From: Saururus chinensis
Taxonomy: Eukaryota > Streptophyta > Magnoliopsida > Piperales > Saururaceae
DNA length: 64,000 nt
Direction of reading: 5' to 3'
NCBI GenBank assembly: GCA_035235625.1
Contig: CP141148.1
Coordinates: 30,319,057-30,383,056 of the forward strand
A program made the position numbers and the translations under genes. Every line of letters begins with the position of its first letter. Position 1 is the stretch's first letter. The notes beneath the pieces were generated by a model. That model had not been told where the DNA came from and did not search any database. It worked only from the letters and a program-made list of their open reading frames with translations. Shown here in pieces: positions 46,036-60,229 of this stretch.

Positions 46036-47100
46036 TTAGTGAATTGACTAAAAGAAGATGTGTTGAAATATTAAAAAAATAAGTAATTGAATGTTTTTAC
46101 TCTTTAGCCGCTGTTATATTTTGAACTTTTGAAGTCTAACGTGGTGAATGTGTCGAGTACAACACGATCCATTAGATAGCCCTTTGCATGCACCATTAGA
46201 TGATAATCTAACTGCTCACAATGTGCCAAATGCATGCTAACTGGGCTCATTTTAATTTTTATTATTAATTTTTGAACAAAAAATATCGTTTAACCTAGAC
46301 ATCCATCCTTTCACCTTTTTCTCCATATTCTAAAAAAAAGGTTGGACATGTGTAAAAGACACTATATAATATTGGATTGATAACTTAGAAGGGGTAGTTG
46401 GAGTCTTAACGAGCCGATTATATATTGGGCTCACTCGGTTGAAACTACTCAAGCCTAGCTTGAGCTCGGCTTGAAACTTGATTGAACTCGATTAATGTTC
46501 TAGCTTGAACTAAAACTTCATTATATGATTCATAAGTTGAGTCTCTACCTGGTCTCAAATTAAAAACATAAAAAATAATAAATGTTACACTAATGGATGT
46601 TTGGGTCTTATATTTAAGTCAAATGATTACTTCAACTATTTGTCATTTGATTCATCAAGGAGAAAGTACACAAAGTGCAAAGGCCATCCAATATTTTAAC
46701 CTTATTTTTTTGACTAATAAAAGAGAAGACTAATCATATTTGTCTAACACACTAAACCTTATATTAGACATGCTAGCTAGGAAAGTTTAATTTAAGAAGC
46801 ACATAAAATAAGGAGCAAATGATTTTGAGTGAAGATGTGTACTATAACTGGCCAATTGAACTCAGCATGACGCATCTCCAAAATTCTGCTCCTTGTTCAC
46901 AAAAAATAGCTTTACTACTATACTATGGGTCACTATTAAATGGGTATTTCTAGCCTTTTCTTTTATTTAAAGTCCATTTTGTCACCCACTTCTCAATTAA
47001 AATCAAGCTTCATTTTTAGTACGATGTTGGGTTTCACTAGAACTTAATTCTTCCTCTTACCCTACCCTTCAAACTCTAGTAAACTCATAAATCTTCCTCG
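46036..47100. other. AT-rich intergenic DNA, no gene seen
   Basis: Only short frames. The last part may be the degraded gag region of the copia element that follows. Confidence 0.4.
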
Positions 47101-47104
47101 TCAC

Positions 47105-49300
47105 CTCTAAGGAATTCATGCCTTTTTACTGTGTTATGAATCTAATTATGTTAATTCCCATCATAATAATACCTGGTGGATTGACTCTGGATCTACAATC
47201 AATGTTTCTACTGTCATATAGGGGTTTCTTAGTCTAAGGAAACTAAATGATGGGGAACACTACATATATTTAGGAAATAAGATGTGTTCGAAGGTTGAAG
47301 GTGTGGGAACATATAAGCTTGTTCTTCATACATGATACACCTTAGAATTGGAGATAACTTTTTATATTCTAAGTTTTTCTAAGAACTTAGTTTCTGTATC
47401 AAGACTAGTACCTCTTGGCTTTAATTTTTAGTTTATGAATTCCTCATTTCTGACTATTAAAGATTTAATTACCATTGGTTATAGTTCTATGATAGATGGA
47501 TTATATGATCTCTTTTTGTATGTTTCCTTTGAACAATCTATGATGTCTGTGCAAGGAAGTGTTATTAAAAAGAATTCTTGTATGTTATGGCATAGGTGGA
47601 TAGGCATATCTTCATTGACCGCTTAAAGCAATTAGTAAGAGAAAGAGTTTTAAAAACTCTTGACTCTGTTGATTTTGAGACATGTATAAATTGTATAAAG
47701 GGAAAGTAGACTAACAAATCTTTTAAGGGTGCTAAGAAGCATGATGAGAAATTAAGCATCATACACACTGATATCTGTGGACTGTTTAGTACTCCCTGCC
47801 TGAATAGTCAAAGGTATTTCATTACCTTTATACATGATCATACTCGATACATATATCACTATCTCTTAAATGAAAAGTCTGAAGCATTTGATGTTTTTCA
47901 GACTTATAAGGCAAAGGTCAAGAAACAATTTGACTTAAGTATCAAATTATTAGATTAGACAGGGGAGAAGAATATTATGGTAGGTACACAATGAGTAGAC
48001 AAAAACCTAGACCATTTGCACAGTTCCTGAAGGAACATGGTATTCTTACATAATACATAGTACTAGGCACACCACAACAAAATGGTGCTACTGTAAGAAG
48101 GAACTGCACTTTAATGAATATGGTAAGGAGTATGATTAATAACTCTTCTCTTCCTCTCAATATGTGGAGTGGAGCCTTAAAGACAGTCATGTACATTTTG
48201 AATTGAGTTTAATCTAAAGTCATTCCTAAAACACCCTTTAAGCTATGGGATGAATGAAAACCTAGTTTAGATCATGTACACATTTGGGGTTGTCCTATTG
48301 AGTTTAAGGTGTACAATCCACTTTAGAAGAAACTTAACCCTAAGACTGTCAGTGGTTTTCTTTATTGGTTATGCAGAAAGGTCTAAGGGTTATAGGTTTT
48401 ATTGTCCATCGCACACCCCTACAGTAGTGGTTTTTTTTATTGGTTATGCAGAAAGGTCTAAGGGTTATAAGTTTTATTGTCCATCGCACACCCCTACAGT
48501 AGTCGAAGCATGAAATGTATGTTTTCTTTAGCATGAAAACTTCAGTGGGAGTATTTCCCCTAAACACATTGTGTTTGAGGAAATACAGGTTCTGGTTGTT
48601 ATACCCACATTCGGTGGAGGATCACATGCTTTATCGCCTATGGTGATTCTAGAACAACTTATTATTCCTCTACCATCCCTTCAAGAACAAGTTATTTAAG
48701 TTCCTATTGTATAGGCACCTCCGTCTATTGATCAAATAGGACTTTAAATGTCCTCGAGAGTATGGAAACCTAAACTCTCTTCTGACTATGTTGTATACCT
48801 CTAGGAGTTTGACGAGAATGTTGGACTCATTAAAGATCCTATTACATATTCATAGGCCATGACTGGAGATAACTCTAACAAATGGTATGATGCCATGCAG
48901 GATGAGATGAAATCTATGTCTAATAATCAAGCCTGGGATCTTGTAGAGTTACCGCAAAGCACCATAACTCTTGGCTGCAAATGGGTTTATAAGACAAAAT
49001 TAGATCCATCTAATAACATTAGCATATATAAGGCCCGACTTGCAGCCAAAGGTTTTCTTCAGAAAGATGGTGTTGATTATAATGAAACCTTCTCTCCAGT
49101 TTCTACGAAGGATTCATTGAGAATTATCTTGGCCCATGCAGCTCATTTTGACTTGGAGTAACATCAAATTGATGTCAAGACGACGTTCTTGAATGGGGAT
49201 CTTGAGAATGAGGTATATATGACTCAGCCTGAAGGATTCACTTTAGATAAAGAAAGTCATTTGATTCCTAATACAGTGCCTTAAGCTAGATTATTCTTAG
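47105..49300 (+). pseudogene. Ty1/copia pol remnant
   Basis: Broken plus-strand frames in copia order: protease (WWIDSGSTINVS, about 47160), GAG-pre-integrase (NSCMLWHRWIGISSLTA, about 47570), integrase (IIHTDICGLFSTPCLNSQRY, about 47760, with the catalytic middle shifted), the integrase tail FFIGYAERSKGYRFYCPSH (48350-48500, duplicated), and RT at 48859-49161 (WYDAMQDEMKSM, then LGCKWVYKTKLDP and YKARLAAKGF). The catalytic YVDD part and RNase H are not seen. At least eight stops or shifts; no LTR pair identified. Confidence 0.85.
48353..48502 (+). repeat. In-frame 75-bp tandem duplication inside the copia remnant
   Basis: Units 48353-48427 and 48428-48502 differ at two positions. They repeat 25 codons including FFIGYAERSKGY and YCPSHTPTVV. 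The near identity shows a recent event, later than most stops in the element. Confidence 0.9.
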
Positions 49301-51150
49301 TCAAGTTCTAAACTAGAAACTTATTGTGTGATTCTGAAGAAGATTAGCAGAACTAAGGCTTCATCAAAAGGAATTAAGCTTGGTTGAAGGCTCTAATGGC
49401 TACAATATGCCTAAACCTTGTAAATTATGTCTATCAATCTTGTATTAATTACCTAATTTTATTTGTGATAAATGAGATGTAAATATGACTTCTCCTTGAC
49501 TTAGGGGTGGTTTGGGTGTTGAACTTTTAAAAACAGAATTAGAATTTTTTAGAATTAATTCTAAAAATTAATTTCATTTGCTTCATTCTTCTTTGAAGAA
49601 TCCATTAATAGGAGACCATCAAGTCCAATAAAAATAAGCAAATGACCTCCTTGACAAGCTGGCTCGGCTCGTTAATAGTGGCACTAGTGGATAAGACTTT
49701 TGAAAACCAAGATAATATTTATAAAGAGCCCCTTCACAATGAAAACACAACCAGACAAATCGACGTTCAATACATGGAAGTAAAAAATTTTTTAAATAAC
49801 AACATGGAAGAAAGATTGGTGGAATAAAATTAAAGAGCAAAGAAGATAAGAGGATTTTTTTAAGTCATTCGGGCCCCTCAATTTGAGATTACCATACATC
49901 TTCTCTTTTGGTGTGGTTGATCCTAAAAAGCACTAGGTTCTCAACTATTGCCATGTTCAAGGATGTATACATTCCTATGACCATTCTTGCAAGAAGTAGA
50001 TCGTTACTCCACTAACCACGATTATAAGGTTGTGATCATTTATTTCTAACAATACTTTAAGGAGGTAATCACCTCTCCTCTAGCCATGCTTATGAAGGTG
50101 ATCATTTTCCAATTCAAGGTGCTACTTTTGTGGAGTTGGTGGACTGCTTACAATCTTAACATAAAAGAATATCTTCCAAAATTTAAAAAAAAAGATAATA
50201 GATAAGAGATAGAAGCAAGAGAGAAGTGGCTCAAGCTCCCAATAATGAATTTGAGTTTAAGATTCTTTTCCTTTGAGAACTACTATAGTGCCCCTAGCCC
50301 ATAAAATTAACAAAAGACTACGAGATGTAGCCTCATTCATTATGCAAGAATTTCATCTACTTGTAATATGTTAATCAATCAAAATTTACCTATAATCAAT
50401 CAAACACAACCAATGAAAAGTTTGGAATAGAATTTTTATGTGAAAACATAAACCGGGAAAAAAACCATGTGACCACTCATAGCTAATTAACCAATGTTCT
50501 AAAAATCCAAACATTACTTACGGAAGTGTTACCATAACTAGAAACCCCTTCTAAACTCTAATGACTTTCAATTCCTTTTTATATTTGTGAAGCTCATATT
50601 GTTCTCCTTTTTAGTACAATCTTCTCCTCTTTGCTCAAGCATGCAACAATGCTCATATTGATCATGTTCCATCTCCATATTTATCTTCAACATCAACTTG
50701 TTGATCCTTTTGTGATAATTGCATTTTGTGTAGTTCAATCTTAGCTAAAAAAACTCTCTTCTCAATACAAAGAAATTTTATGAATCAAGTACCCACCTTT
50801 AATCAGTTAAAACACAAAGTTGAAGAATTCAACTAGAGAAATCACCCCAAAATAACTTCCTCTTGATCCTCAATGTAACTCTTCCTTTCTCTTCAATTAC
50901 GTGGCTATGATAACTTTATATAGAGCTTTAAGTCAATTCAAAAAGATGTGTTCTATTAGGAATCAAACTCTAATTGGAATGCCTTAATTAGGTAAAATTG
51001 TATTTAGTCTAATTGATTGCAAATAGGTCCAATTTATCACCTCTCCTACTGTTCTCTACAATCCACTTTCCCATCGATCACTTTGTTTTAGCCAGTCGAT
51101 CACTAATCTTGTAGTCTCTTTTTTCCTACTGATTAGGCACTTGAAACTGT
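49300..51150. other. AT-rich DNA, no gene seen
   Basis: A short piece at 49440-49500 recurs at 43086-43155. Otherwise only short, motif-free frames. Confidence 0.4.
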
Positions 51151-54100
51151 TGGACGTGTGATGATTTAAGTTTATAAAAACTATTTTCACAGGTTTCAGA
51201 TTTCATAAATTTTATCCAATTTATAGTTGTTATATTACACAAAAAATTTGTGAATTTTAAAGAAAAAATATGTAAAAATCTCAGGCGTGACAGTTTGTAT
51301 CCTCATTTTATGTGTAATTTTTTAGGTTTTTTAGAATTTAATTCTAGTCATATTAGGTTAAGAATCAAGTAATTGCTTTTGTGCGAAAGTGGGCACGCGA
51401 ACCTGAGCTAGGCAAGACATGCACTAAGCATGTTCGTAAGCCCATCAATCAGACAATGTGTGGCTCCTAGTCGAGGATTGAGTTAAATTTGGTTTAATTC
51501 AATTTTGACTCTCTCATTGGGAACATTTTGATTTCATTTTGGATAGGATTAGAAAGAGTCCGAGGAGGGAGGGAATTTTTCCAACCTAGTTGTGGCTTGA
51601 CACAAATTTTGTTGTATTTGATTTGGACTCTCTCATTGGGAAGATTTGATTTGATTTGGGATAAGATTAGAAAGTCTAAGGAGGGAGGATATTTTTCCAA
51701 CCTAGGACTTCTCCCATAAAAGAGCACCACATCCTCTCCCCTCTATATTTTAGCCAGTGCCTCCTCTATCTCTTTTCTCTTGGATGACCCCCCCTCCCCT
51801 TTTTACTGTCTTGCCACTTCATCTTCTTTCAATGATTTTCGAAGAAAAAGCCCTTGGATAACCCTAGACATTTGCATCCTTCACCATTAGAGCACCATAT
51901 TGAATAGTTTCTTCATTAGTGCCTAAGTGGAATTTTGTAAAAAATTTAGGTTTGTGCAAGAGGAAGGCTTTTTGCATCAACTATAGTATTTTTTAGGATC
52001 AACTTGAGAGGTAAGTGATCTACACCCATTTATTTGCAAGTTTGTGGTTGTTTTGATGATTGTTCTTGAACATCTGAGATAGGGATTTTAATTTCATGTA
52101 AAGTATGGACTTTTGATATATATGTGCTTGTAAATCTCGGCTATATGATGATCTATCAAATGGTTTCTTATGATTTGTGACCAATTACATTCCAGGCTGA
52201 ATGTTTGAAATCACGAAATTGCATGTGCTATGTTCTTCCTTTGACGGAAAATTCGTTTGAGGTTGTGTATGTTCTTTTTTTCTTAACGTTCCTTGTTTTT
52301 TGTTTATGTACATATTCAGATGGATGAAGTGTTTTGAGGCCTTTTGGTATTCTATTCAATCTGAATTTTCTCTCAGATCTTAAGGACATCCTCAAAATTT
52401 TTTTGTAGAAATTTTAGAGTTTTCTATTGTGTTTTCATTGGTCAACCGTTGATGTTTTTCTTAAATCCAGTTGGCATTTGTCAAGTTATAGGTTTTTTTT
52501 TTTCTGAACTTTTCCTTTACTATTTGGACTCCAAAAAATTCCATACATCATTCGATGAGTCTATTTTTTTTTTCTAATTTGGGGGATTTTCCCCTATTAA
52601 TTTATAACTATTGGATTTTCTGTAAAGCATGCTGATAAGATTTCACAGTTTTATGATTCTATGTACAAATATGTCTTTTGCCTTTAGATCACATTATTTT
52701 GCTTTCAAATTCTTGAGGGTAAATTTATATGAGTTATCTATCCATTATAAAAATTCCTTCTTGATTTGGAGTTTCTGGAATTGATTTTGTTGTTTTGTTT
52801 TTGACTACTCAAGTTTTTCAAAATTGTGCAGTAAATTTTAAAATTGCTAACTTAATACTTTTTCATGTCAGCTTGGCTCCATAATTTAATTTCATGTCAG
52901 TAAATATCTTATTAAGACTCTGGTTAAGATTTTGAGATCATATGATGCTGAGTGGTACTTTTCCAAATCTTGGAATTAGTCACAATGATGGAAATTAAGG
53001 TTTTGTGTTTTAGAGCATAGATACATAAAATGCCTTAGATGTCAAATTTATGGATATTAAACTATTTTTAGCACATTTTCCATCTTTTAAAATATATCAC
53101 GAGATGGAAATGGATTATACATAAGTAGCAAAATTAAAAAATTGTAAGTTTTATATGTGTCAAGCGCACATAGGAAATTGAATGGACTTGGTCTGACTGA
53201 GCTCAAATAGACGTTTGGAATACCTTGAGGAGTGGTGTCTCGGATGCATATGAGCAGTTTAGAACACAGCCCTTTGGGTAAGGTGTGTTAGGTTTAAGTG
53301 GAAGATCAATGTTTACATTCTTTGTGAATCTGGGTATGGTTTACTAAAATATGGTTAGAAGCCGACAATGCTTTCATGTTTATTTTCTTATTGATTTTGC
53401 TTATAGTTATGTTTATGTTTTCAAAACATGATTTGTAAATTTGTGTGTGTAAGTAATCTTATTAGGTGTAAGCTCAGGAGTGATTTTTTTTTGCCTCGGC
53501 TATTCACTGCGTGTAAAACAAATGCTTTTGAGTTTGCGGATGGTTAGTAGGGAGCTCTAAGAGAACAAAAGAATAAATACATGTCATTGTGAGACATGGG
53601 TAGTTGTAGTAGAGACTTGTTAATTTTTTATTTCTTTAGGATGACTATAATAATTTTATTGTTCAAGTAGCTGACTTGTGGTACTTGTAGATTTGTGATT
53701 TTTATTTAATTTGGACTAACTTATTAGTAATTGATTGTTATATTTAAGTGGGTTGCATTACATTTTGCCTGCCGCAATCTCAGCCAAAAAGACCCTCATG
53801 TTGAAGTCGTGACAATTTAAAGAAATTTTCAATCTACATGATGTACTTCATTGAGGACAAAGAACCAATCATGTGAAATGTGAGCCATGATGATGTATGA
53901 ATTTGGTGAAAGTGTAAATTCAGATTAGTTTTTTTTATTAAGCTCTTGTATTTAATTATGACTTTTCGTCTTGCTGACTATACTTTAATGTACTTATGCA
54001 TCCTAGTGGTATAAGTTCTTCTAGTTGAGGTGGAGCAAGCTCTAGAGGGTTGTGTACGATCGATAACAACAAGGCAAAAAATTTATATTGTTGGCCACTA

Positions 54101-54369
54101 TTGTAGGCACGTGTGGTGTCATCTTCTCATTTGTATTTGTATATATGAGATGGTTTGGCTTGCAAAGTCGACTGCAATTTATTGTAACATTATTAATTGT
54201 GTAAATCATGTATATGCTTCACTATCTGTATGTGTGAAAAGCAATGGGCATAGACTGGCTATTAGCATAATTGATGTTTTAGTTTGGTTTAAATAATGAA
54301 AAATGTTTATTTGTGTTTTCACAATCTAATAGATACAAAAAAATAAATTTAAAAATCTTGGGTTGTGAC
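51150..54369 (+). repeat. LTR-like sequences of a third family
   Basis: 51176-51292 (ACTATTTTCACAGGTTTC to GGCGTGACA) resembles the 3' end of LTR family A (61905-62017, ACTGTTTTCACAAGTTTC to GCGTTACA). From 51296 a TGTATCCTC start followed by TTTTTTAGGTTTTTTAGAAT resembles the start of family A, and 54369 closes ...GGGTTGTGACA. A 3.07-kb LTR of a related family is plausible, but no target duplication matches. Inside, 51490-51730 holds a pair of direct repeats around GACTCTCTCATTGGGAA. Confidence 0.4.
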
Positions 54370-54950
54370 ATTGATGGTGACACTCCCCCTACAGTAGAAG
54401 TATATTTTGTTGATTATACTATGAGTCCTACTAGCTAGCTTGCGCTTGACACACTATCGGTTGTGCGTCTCACCTCCCCTCTAAATTTTGTATGACATCA
54501 TATCTCAATTCGGCATGTGCAATGCACTCCTGTGCATATTTGAAATACGGGGTGATGCTTATATTACCTTTCTCATTATAGTGTGACGTCAAGAGTAAAA
54601 TTTTATTGTGGAATTCAACATAGTATAATTTTACTTTTCATTCAACATGAACTTTAAATTTTGGATTCAACACTAAAGCTTTACTATGATGAAAATAGTA
54701 TTATACTTGGTTACAAACCTGCCCAAATTTAAAATTTCAAAATTCCAAAACTCCCAAACCTGTAAGTTTTAAAAGTCGAAAACTCCCACTAAAATCTCAA
54801 ATTTTAAACATTCAAAACTCCCAAGTTTCAAATTTTAAATCCCAATTGGGGCTTTGGTGGTGGTTGCAAGTCTTACCAGTGATGGGCCCACTCCAATAGC
54901 GATTTTGATGCGGTGAAGTAGCTAAGCCCCAATGCACCCCTTTTATCAAT
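54370..54950. other. Intergenic DNA before the large CACTA element
   Basis: No gene or repeat end recognised. Confidence 0.35.
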
Positions 54951-55479
54951 CACTACAAAAAAAAAAACTATTAGCGGCGCATACAAAGCATCGCCATAAG
55001 CGTTGAAAAAAATACAGTCGCAACTACCATTTAGCGATGTATATACAAAATGTCGCTAATAGTGCATAAAATATAAGCGACGTATATTTTTTTTTGAGAT
55101 GCATAAAATAACGTTGTAAAAAAGACATTATTAGTGATGCATACTAACTTATGTCGCTAATATTTATTATTAGCAACATTCCTTATGTGTCGCTAATATA
55201 AAAATATTTTTTTAAAAATAAATTTTTTTATCGATTATTAATTTTGTGAAATTAAAAAATAAAATATAGTTTTTAACAATGCTTATATAAGCGTCACTAA
55301 TAAAAAAGAAAAAAATTTTAAAAAATAAAATTATTAGTGGAGGTTTGAAAAACGTCGTTAATATGTATGAGTGACTCTTTATAAGCATCACTAATATAAA
55401 TATATCAAATAAAAAAATGTAGCAATGCTTTTTAAACGTTGCTAATATACTAATTTTTTTTTTAAAAAAACTATTAGCT

Positions 55480-55900
55480 CCGGCAGATTGCAGCCGAAGC
55501 AGAGAACAATGGTGAGGGGGGAGGCTCCAGCCAATTTCTATCAGAGCGGAGAAGAGGAGAGAGGAGAAGAAGAAACGGGAGGGGGGAGACTCTGGCCACA
55601 ATTGACCGGAGAAGGGAAGAAGGGAGGGGGAGGGGAGGGAGGGCTCCAGCCGGAGCAGAAAGAAGGGAGAGTGGGGGAGGCTCGGCCGATGGCAGCCGGA
55701 GCGGGGGGGGGGGGGAGGAGGAAGAAGAAAGGGGAGGGCTCCGGCAGGAGCAAGGAGGGGGAAGTGGGCGGCAGCGAGTGAAGAGAAAGAATTGGGTGGG
55801 GGAGGGCGGCGGTGGAGGAAGGGCGGCTGGAGGGGGGCGGAGTCACAAGGGCGAGGCCGGTGAAGGGGGTGGTTGGAGGGGGATAAATAATTGCGCAGGC
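55480..55900. other. GC/purine-rich insert with a run of 15 or so G
   Basis: Purine-rich, with GGAGGAGG-like blocks and a G-run near 55703-55717. It lies between CACTA subterminal arrays, in the same relative place as 39530-39860. Open on both strands for 97-136 codons because of composition; no protein likeness. Quadruplex formation is possible. Confidence 0.5.
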
Positions 55901-56134
55901 AAAATTTTCGCTCGCACGGTGGAAATTTGTATGCGCTGGCAAAAATTTCACCTATGTAGGTGAAAAAATTAGCTTATTAGCTACGCATAATCTATGCGTC
56001 GCTAATATTCTAACTAGTAGCGATGCATAAGATATGCTTCGCTACTACCATAAATTATTAGTGACGTATAAAATTATACTTTGCAAATAATCAACCTAGT
56101 AGTGACGCATATAGTATGTCTCGCTAAAAATATA

Positions 56135-56875
56135 TTTTTTATCTTCTCTATCTTTCTCTCTCTCTCTAGATCTCTCCTCCCTCTCTCTCTCTCCTCCCTC
56201 TCCTCATTCTCTCTCCCCTCTCTCTCTTCTTCTTCCTCTCTCTCCCTCTCCTCTCTCTTTCTCTCATCTCTCCTCTCTCTCTCCTCTCTCTCCCTCCTCT
56301 TTCTCCCTCTCCTCTCTCTCTCTCTCTCTCTCTCCTCCTCCTCTTTCTCCCTCTCCTCTCTCTCTCTCTCCTCTCTCTCCCTCCTCTTTCTCCCTCTCCT
56401 CTCTCTCCCTCCTCTTTCTCCCTCTCCTCTCTCTCCTCACACTCTCTCTCCTCTCTTTCTCACTCCCTCACTCACTCTCTCTCCCCCCCTCTCCTCACTT
56501 TCTCTCCCTCTCTCCCTCTCCTCTCTTTCTTTTCTCTCTCCTCTCTCCTCTCTCACTTCTCTCTCCTCCCTCTCTCCACACTTTCTCCCTCTCCCACACT
56601 CTCTCCCCTCTCTCCTCACTTTCTCTCTCTCCTCTCTCTTGCTCTTTCTCTCTCCCTCTCCCTTTCCTCTATCTCCCTCTCCTCCCTCTCCCTCACCTCT
56701 CTCTTCTCTCTCTGTCCTCTCCTCTCTCCTCCCTCTCCCTCTCCCTCTCTCCTCACACTCCCTCTCTCTTCTCTCTCCCTCTCCCCCTCCCCCTCCTCTC
56801 TCTCTCCTCTCTGTCTCTATCTCTCTCTCCCTCTCCCTCTTTCTCTCCTCTCTCTACACACTATCTCTCCTCTAA
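56135..56875. repeat. CT-rich tract of about 740 bp
   Basis: Almost unbroken pyrimidine on the plus strand, mainly CTCTCTC, CCTCTCC and TTTCTCC. It keeps a 264-codon frame of Ser, Leu and Pro, which is a by-product of the repeat. Confidence 0.9.
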
Positions 56876-59039
56876 TTTTAATTTTTATATTTTTTTAAAA
56901 TAAAAAAATATAAAATAAATATTATTAGCGATGCATAGTAATATGCGTCGCTAATAGAATAAGTAGTAGCGATGCATTATGCATTGCCAATACCTAGTCT
57001 ATTAGTGACACATAATTCTATGTGTCGCTAATTAGTGACGCATAATTTTATGCTTCGCTAATAATATTTATTTTATTTATTTTTTATTATTTTTAAAATA
57101 AAATAATTTATAAAAAAATATTAAAAAAATTAAATTTAATTAATCTCCCTCTCATTTCTCATAATACACTTTATCACATCCTATCTCTCTCTCCTCACCC
57201 TCTCTCTACCCTCCCTATGTAAGGTCCCTGATTTTTCTATGATTTTTTGGGATTTTTCTGGTCATTTTCGGTGGGAAAATGTGACGCTTTAGCGTATTCT
57301 TATTTATATATTTACCCTATATTTATACCTGTAGAGTTGGATGTGGGGCTTAGTCGCAGACCGCGGGCCTCACTGCGCACTTACGGTGCGAATTTTGGAG
57401 GTGTAACGCGTAAACAGGAGGTTAATGCATGATGGGGATATAAAGGAAAAAATTAAAAAGGTTAAATAAGTTCTGGATCCGAAAACTGGATTCCAGAACT
57501 CGACGTCCAGAGAAAAATTCCATATGTCCACAGAGATGGAGAGAAACCCGAGCCCCTTTCCGATCGCTCCGTTCTCCCTCCTCCGTCGTCGGATTTTGCC
57601 GATTCTTATCAGGATCCTCTTTGCCTCACCGCCACGAGTCCGTAGGTACTAGCTATGACCGCTACCATGGCCTCTTCGCTCCTCCACGAGGTACCAAACT
57701 TTTCTTCGGTTTTTCTCTCCTTCAAATCCCATTTTTGAGCCGTGGGGGTACGATTTTGATGTCGTTTGCGGCCGCCCTTAACTAGACTTAATTTTGGTTG
57801 GCCGTTAGGAACCCATAGGTATTGGCTAGAGCCACCGCCATGCTTTCTTCGTTCTGCGCTGAGCTACCTATACTTTGGTCGGGTTTTGTTACTATATTTC
57901 ATCTCACTGTTCGTGGCATTTTTTTTATGCCGGTGGTTTTTCAGTCGTTGTTCGGCCACCGGACGGACTCCGTCCAGCCTACCTCAACCTAGTGTTGATG
58001 GGGGGTTACCGTTTTCGACCCTGCTTCACCCTATTGACTTACTCCGCCTGATTAGACGCTTTGGGTGCATCTCGGGTCGTTGCCATCGGTGAGTTGTGGG
58101 CCATTTGGCCATCGTGGGCTTTGCCCTAGCTCAGCAACAGTGAGGGTGAGCCCCACTTGGCCCGATTATACCTCCGCTTGGAATGGGCAGCTTGCCTTTG
58201 CCCTATACCGTGCGAGATGCACAGCTGCCCACACCAAATGTGTTAGCTGTGGGTGGTGATCGGCGATGTTGCCGCTTTGATCGGACACCACCTCCTGACC
58301 ATAACTCATTTTGCCCTTTTGTGGGCCTTGGGCCGCTACCATCCAACCCATCCCCCCTAGAGTGGTCCTTTTCGGCCGCGTGTGCATGTGGCCACGCGTG
58401 TGCTTTTGGGTTTAGGCGCCATATTCGTGCCGCCTGACCATTGGTTGTCTTTGCCACCAAGTGGAGTTGACACATAGCCCTCCTCCACCTCTCCTTTGTC
58501 CTCGAGCATTGCCCCATGCTCTCCGCCCTTATGTGAGCCCTTGTTGACATGAAATTGTCACCATTGGGTTCTGTCCATGACTGATTTCGACATCTCGTAG
58601 CCAGCCGAGTACGTCTTAGCCACCGGCCAATCTTCAGTGAGTACACCATCGACTTCTAGTCGCACCGCCACTTATATTGGCATGACATTTCTCCTGGCCA
58701 CCCTAGTGTTCTGCCGTGGATTGCGGATTTTGCCGCATTGATTTCTGACACCCCGTTTAGCCATGAGTAGTTCTGGTGCTTCCTAAAATCCTCAGGACAG
58801 TAGATCTCTCAGTCAGGCAACAATTTTGACCGCCAATTCCACTGCCGTTGTCGCCACCGTCATGTGCTAGCCATTAAACGTCATGATTATGAGGTAGGGG
58901 AGCTTTAAACCTGTAATTTCATGATAGCATGCTTTGAATGAGTAGCAGCATGCTAGGACTATATGATCGAATGCTATGGATGTTAGCTTATGATCCATTT
59001 GCATGATGTAAGAGGATGAATTATGCCATGTTGAAATGC

Positions 59040-59500
59040 ATATGACATGCATGTTGGCTGTAAGTATGTTGGTTGTATGTATGTCCTAGTGATGGCTAAC
59101 GTGTTTGTTGGTAAGCTTTGTATGTTGATCGAGTATGTGCTAGTGATGGCTAGCGTGTTTGTTGGTAAGTTTCATATGTGGATTGAGTATGTACTAGTGA
59201 TGGCTAGCGTGTTTGTTGGTAAGCTTCGCATGCTGATTATGTGCTAGTGATGGCTAGCGTGTTTGTTGGTAAGCTTCGTATGTGTATGTATGTTCTAGTG
59301 ATGACTAGTGTGTATGTTTGAAGTATTTATGGATTATGCATATGCTAGTAATGGCTAGCATGCATGTTTGAAGTATGTATGAATGTGTATGTATGTGCTA
59401 GTGATGTCTAGAGTGTATGTTTGAAGTGTGTATAAATGTGTATGTATGCGCAAGTGATGGCTAGTGAGCATGTTTGTAAGCTACATATGTATGATAGTAT
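59040..59500. repeat. Degenerate tandem array in LTR A, unit about 60 bp
   Basis: About seven units around GTGCTAGTGATGGCTAGCGT followed by GTTTGTTGGTAAGCTT. Units diverge towards the right, where GTTTGAAGTATG replaces the second half. Confidence 0.8.
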
Positions 59501-60229
59501 GTGTATGTTATACGTATGTGTGATAGACATACATATGTATGATGGTTATTTGCCTATGCTATGGATATGCGTATGTGCATGTGGGCAGAGGTATGGGCTA
59601 TGGATGGTAAGAAGTGTTAGTGTTTGGTATGAATTTGTATATGGATGTGTAAGCGTATGACGGATGACAGAGGATATGAGTATGATAGGCGAGGATTGGA
59701 ATGGATTGTTTTGGATTAGAGCACATGTTGGGGGATTGTCAGACAGTAAGAGTGTGCATAATTGTACAAGCATAACGTACAGAGTATAAAGTGAAAAGTA
59801 AGCATAATAAGTGAGGTATTGTAAGAGGGTACAACTGGGTTTGATTTTGAGGAGCTCAGTTTGAAGACTTCCGAGTAAGATGTTTTGGCCATAAGGTAGA
59901 TGGCGGAGATTGTAAGACCGCAAGGATTTTGGTGTACGGTGTGTTATGTTGTAAGATGGATGGGTTAAGTGAAGTCTGCTGCCTTGACGAACTTGGGTTT
60001 CGGATTGGGCTCAGCTTCGGTTTGATCAGTGGAGCACGGTATGCTTGAGTTTTTGTGTGGCATAATTGTACTGCATAATTTACTTAATTCAAAATTGAAT
60101 TATAAGCATAACTAATGATAGCATTGTGAGTTTGAGACCTTAGGGTTCGACGGACTAAGTTTAGTGTTTGAGTTAGCCGATAATGAGTCGGCCAAGTATT
60201 TCTCATGTCTTGTCATGGTGTTTATCCTA

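Noticed and set aside
56081..56875. 264-codon plus-strand frame of Ser, Leu and Pro
   Set aside because: A pure translation of the CT-rich tract in a CACTA element; no domain, not a gene.
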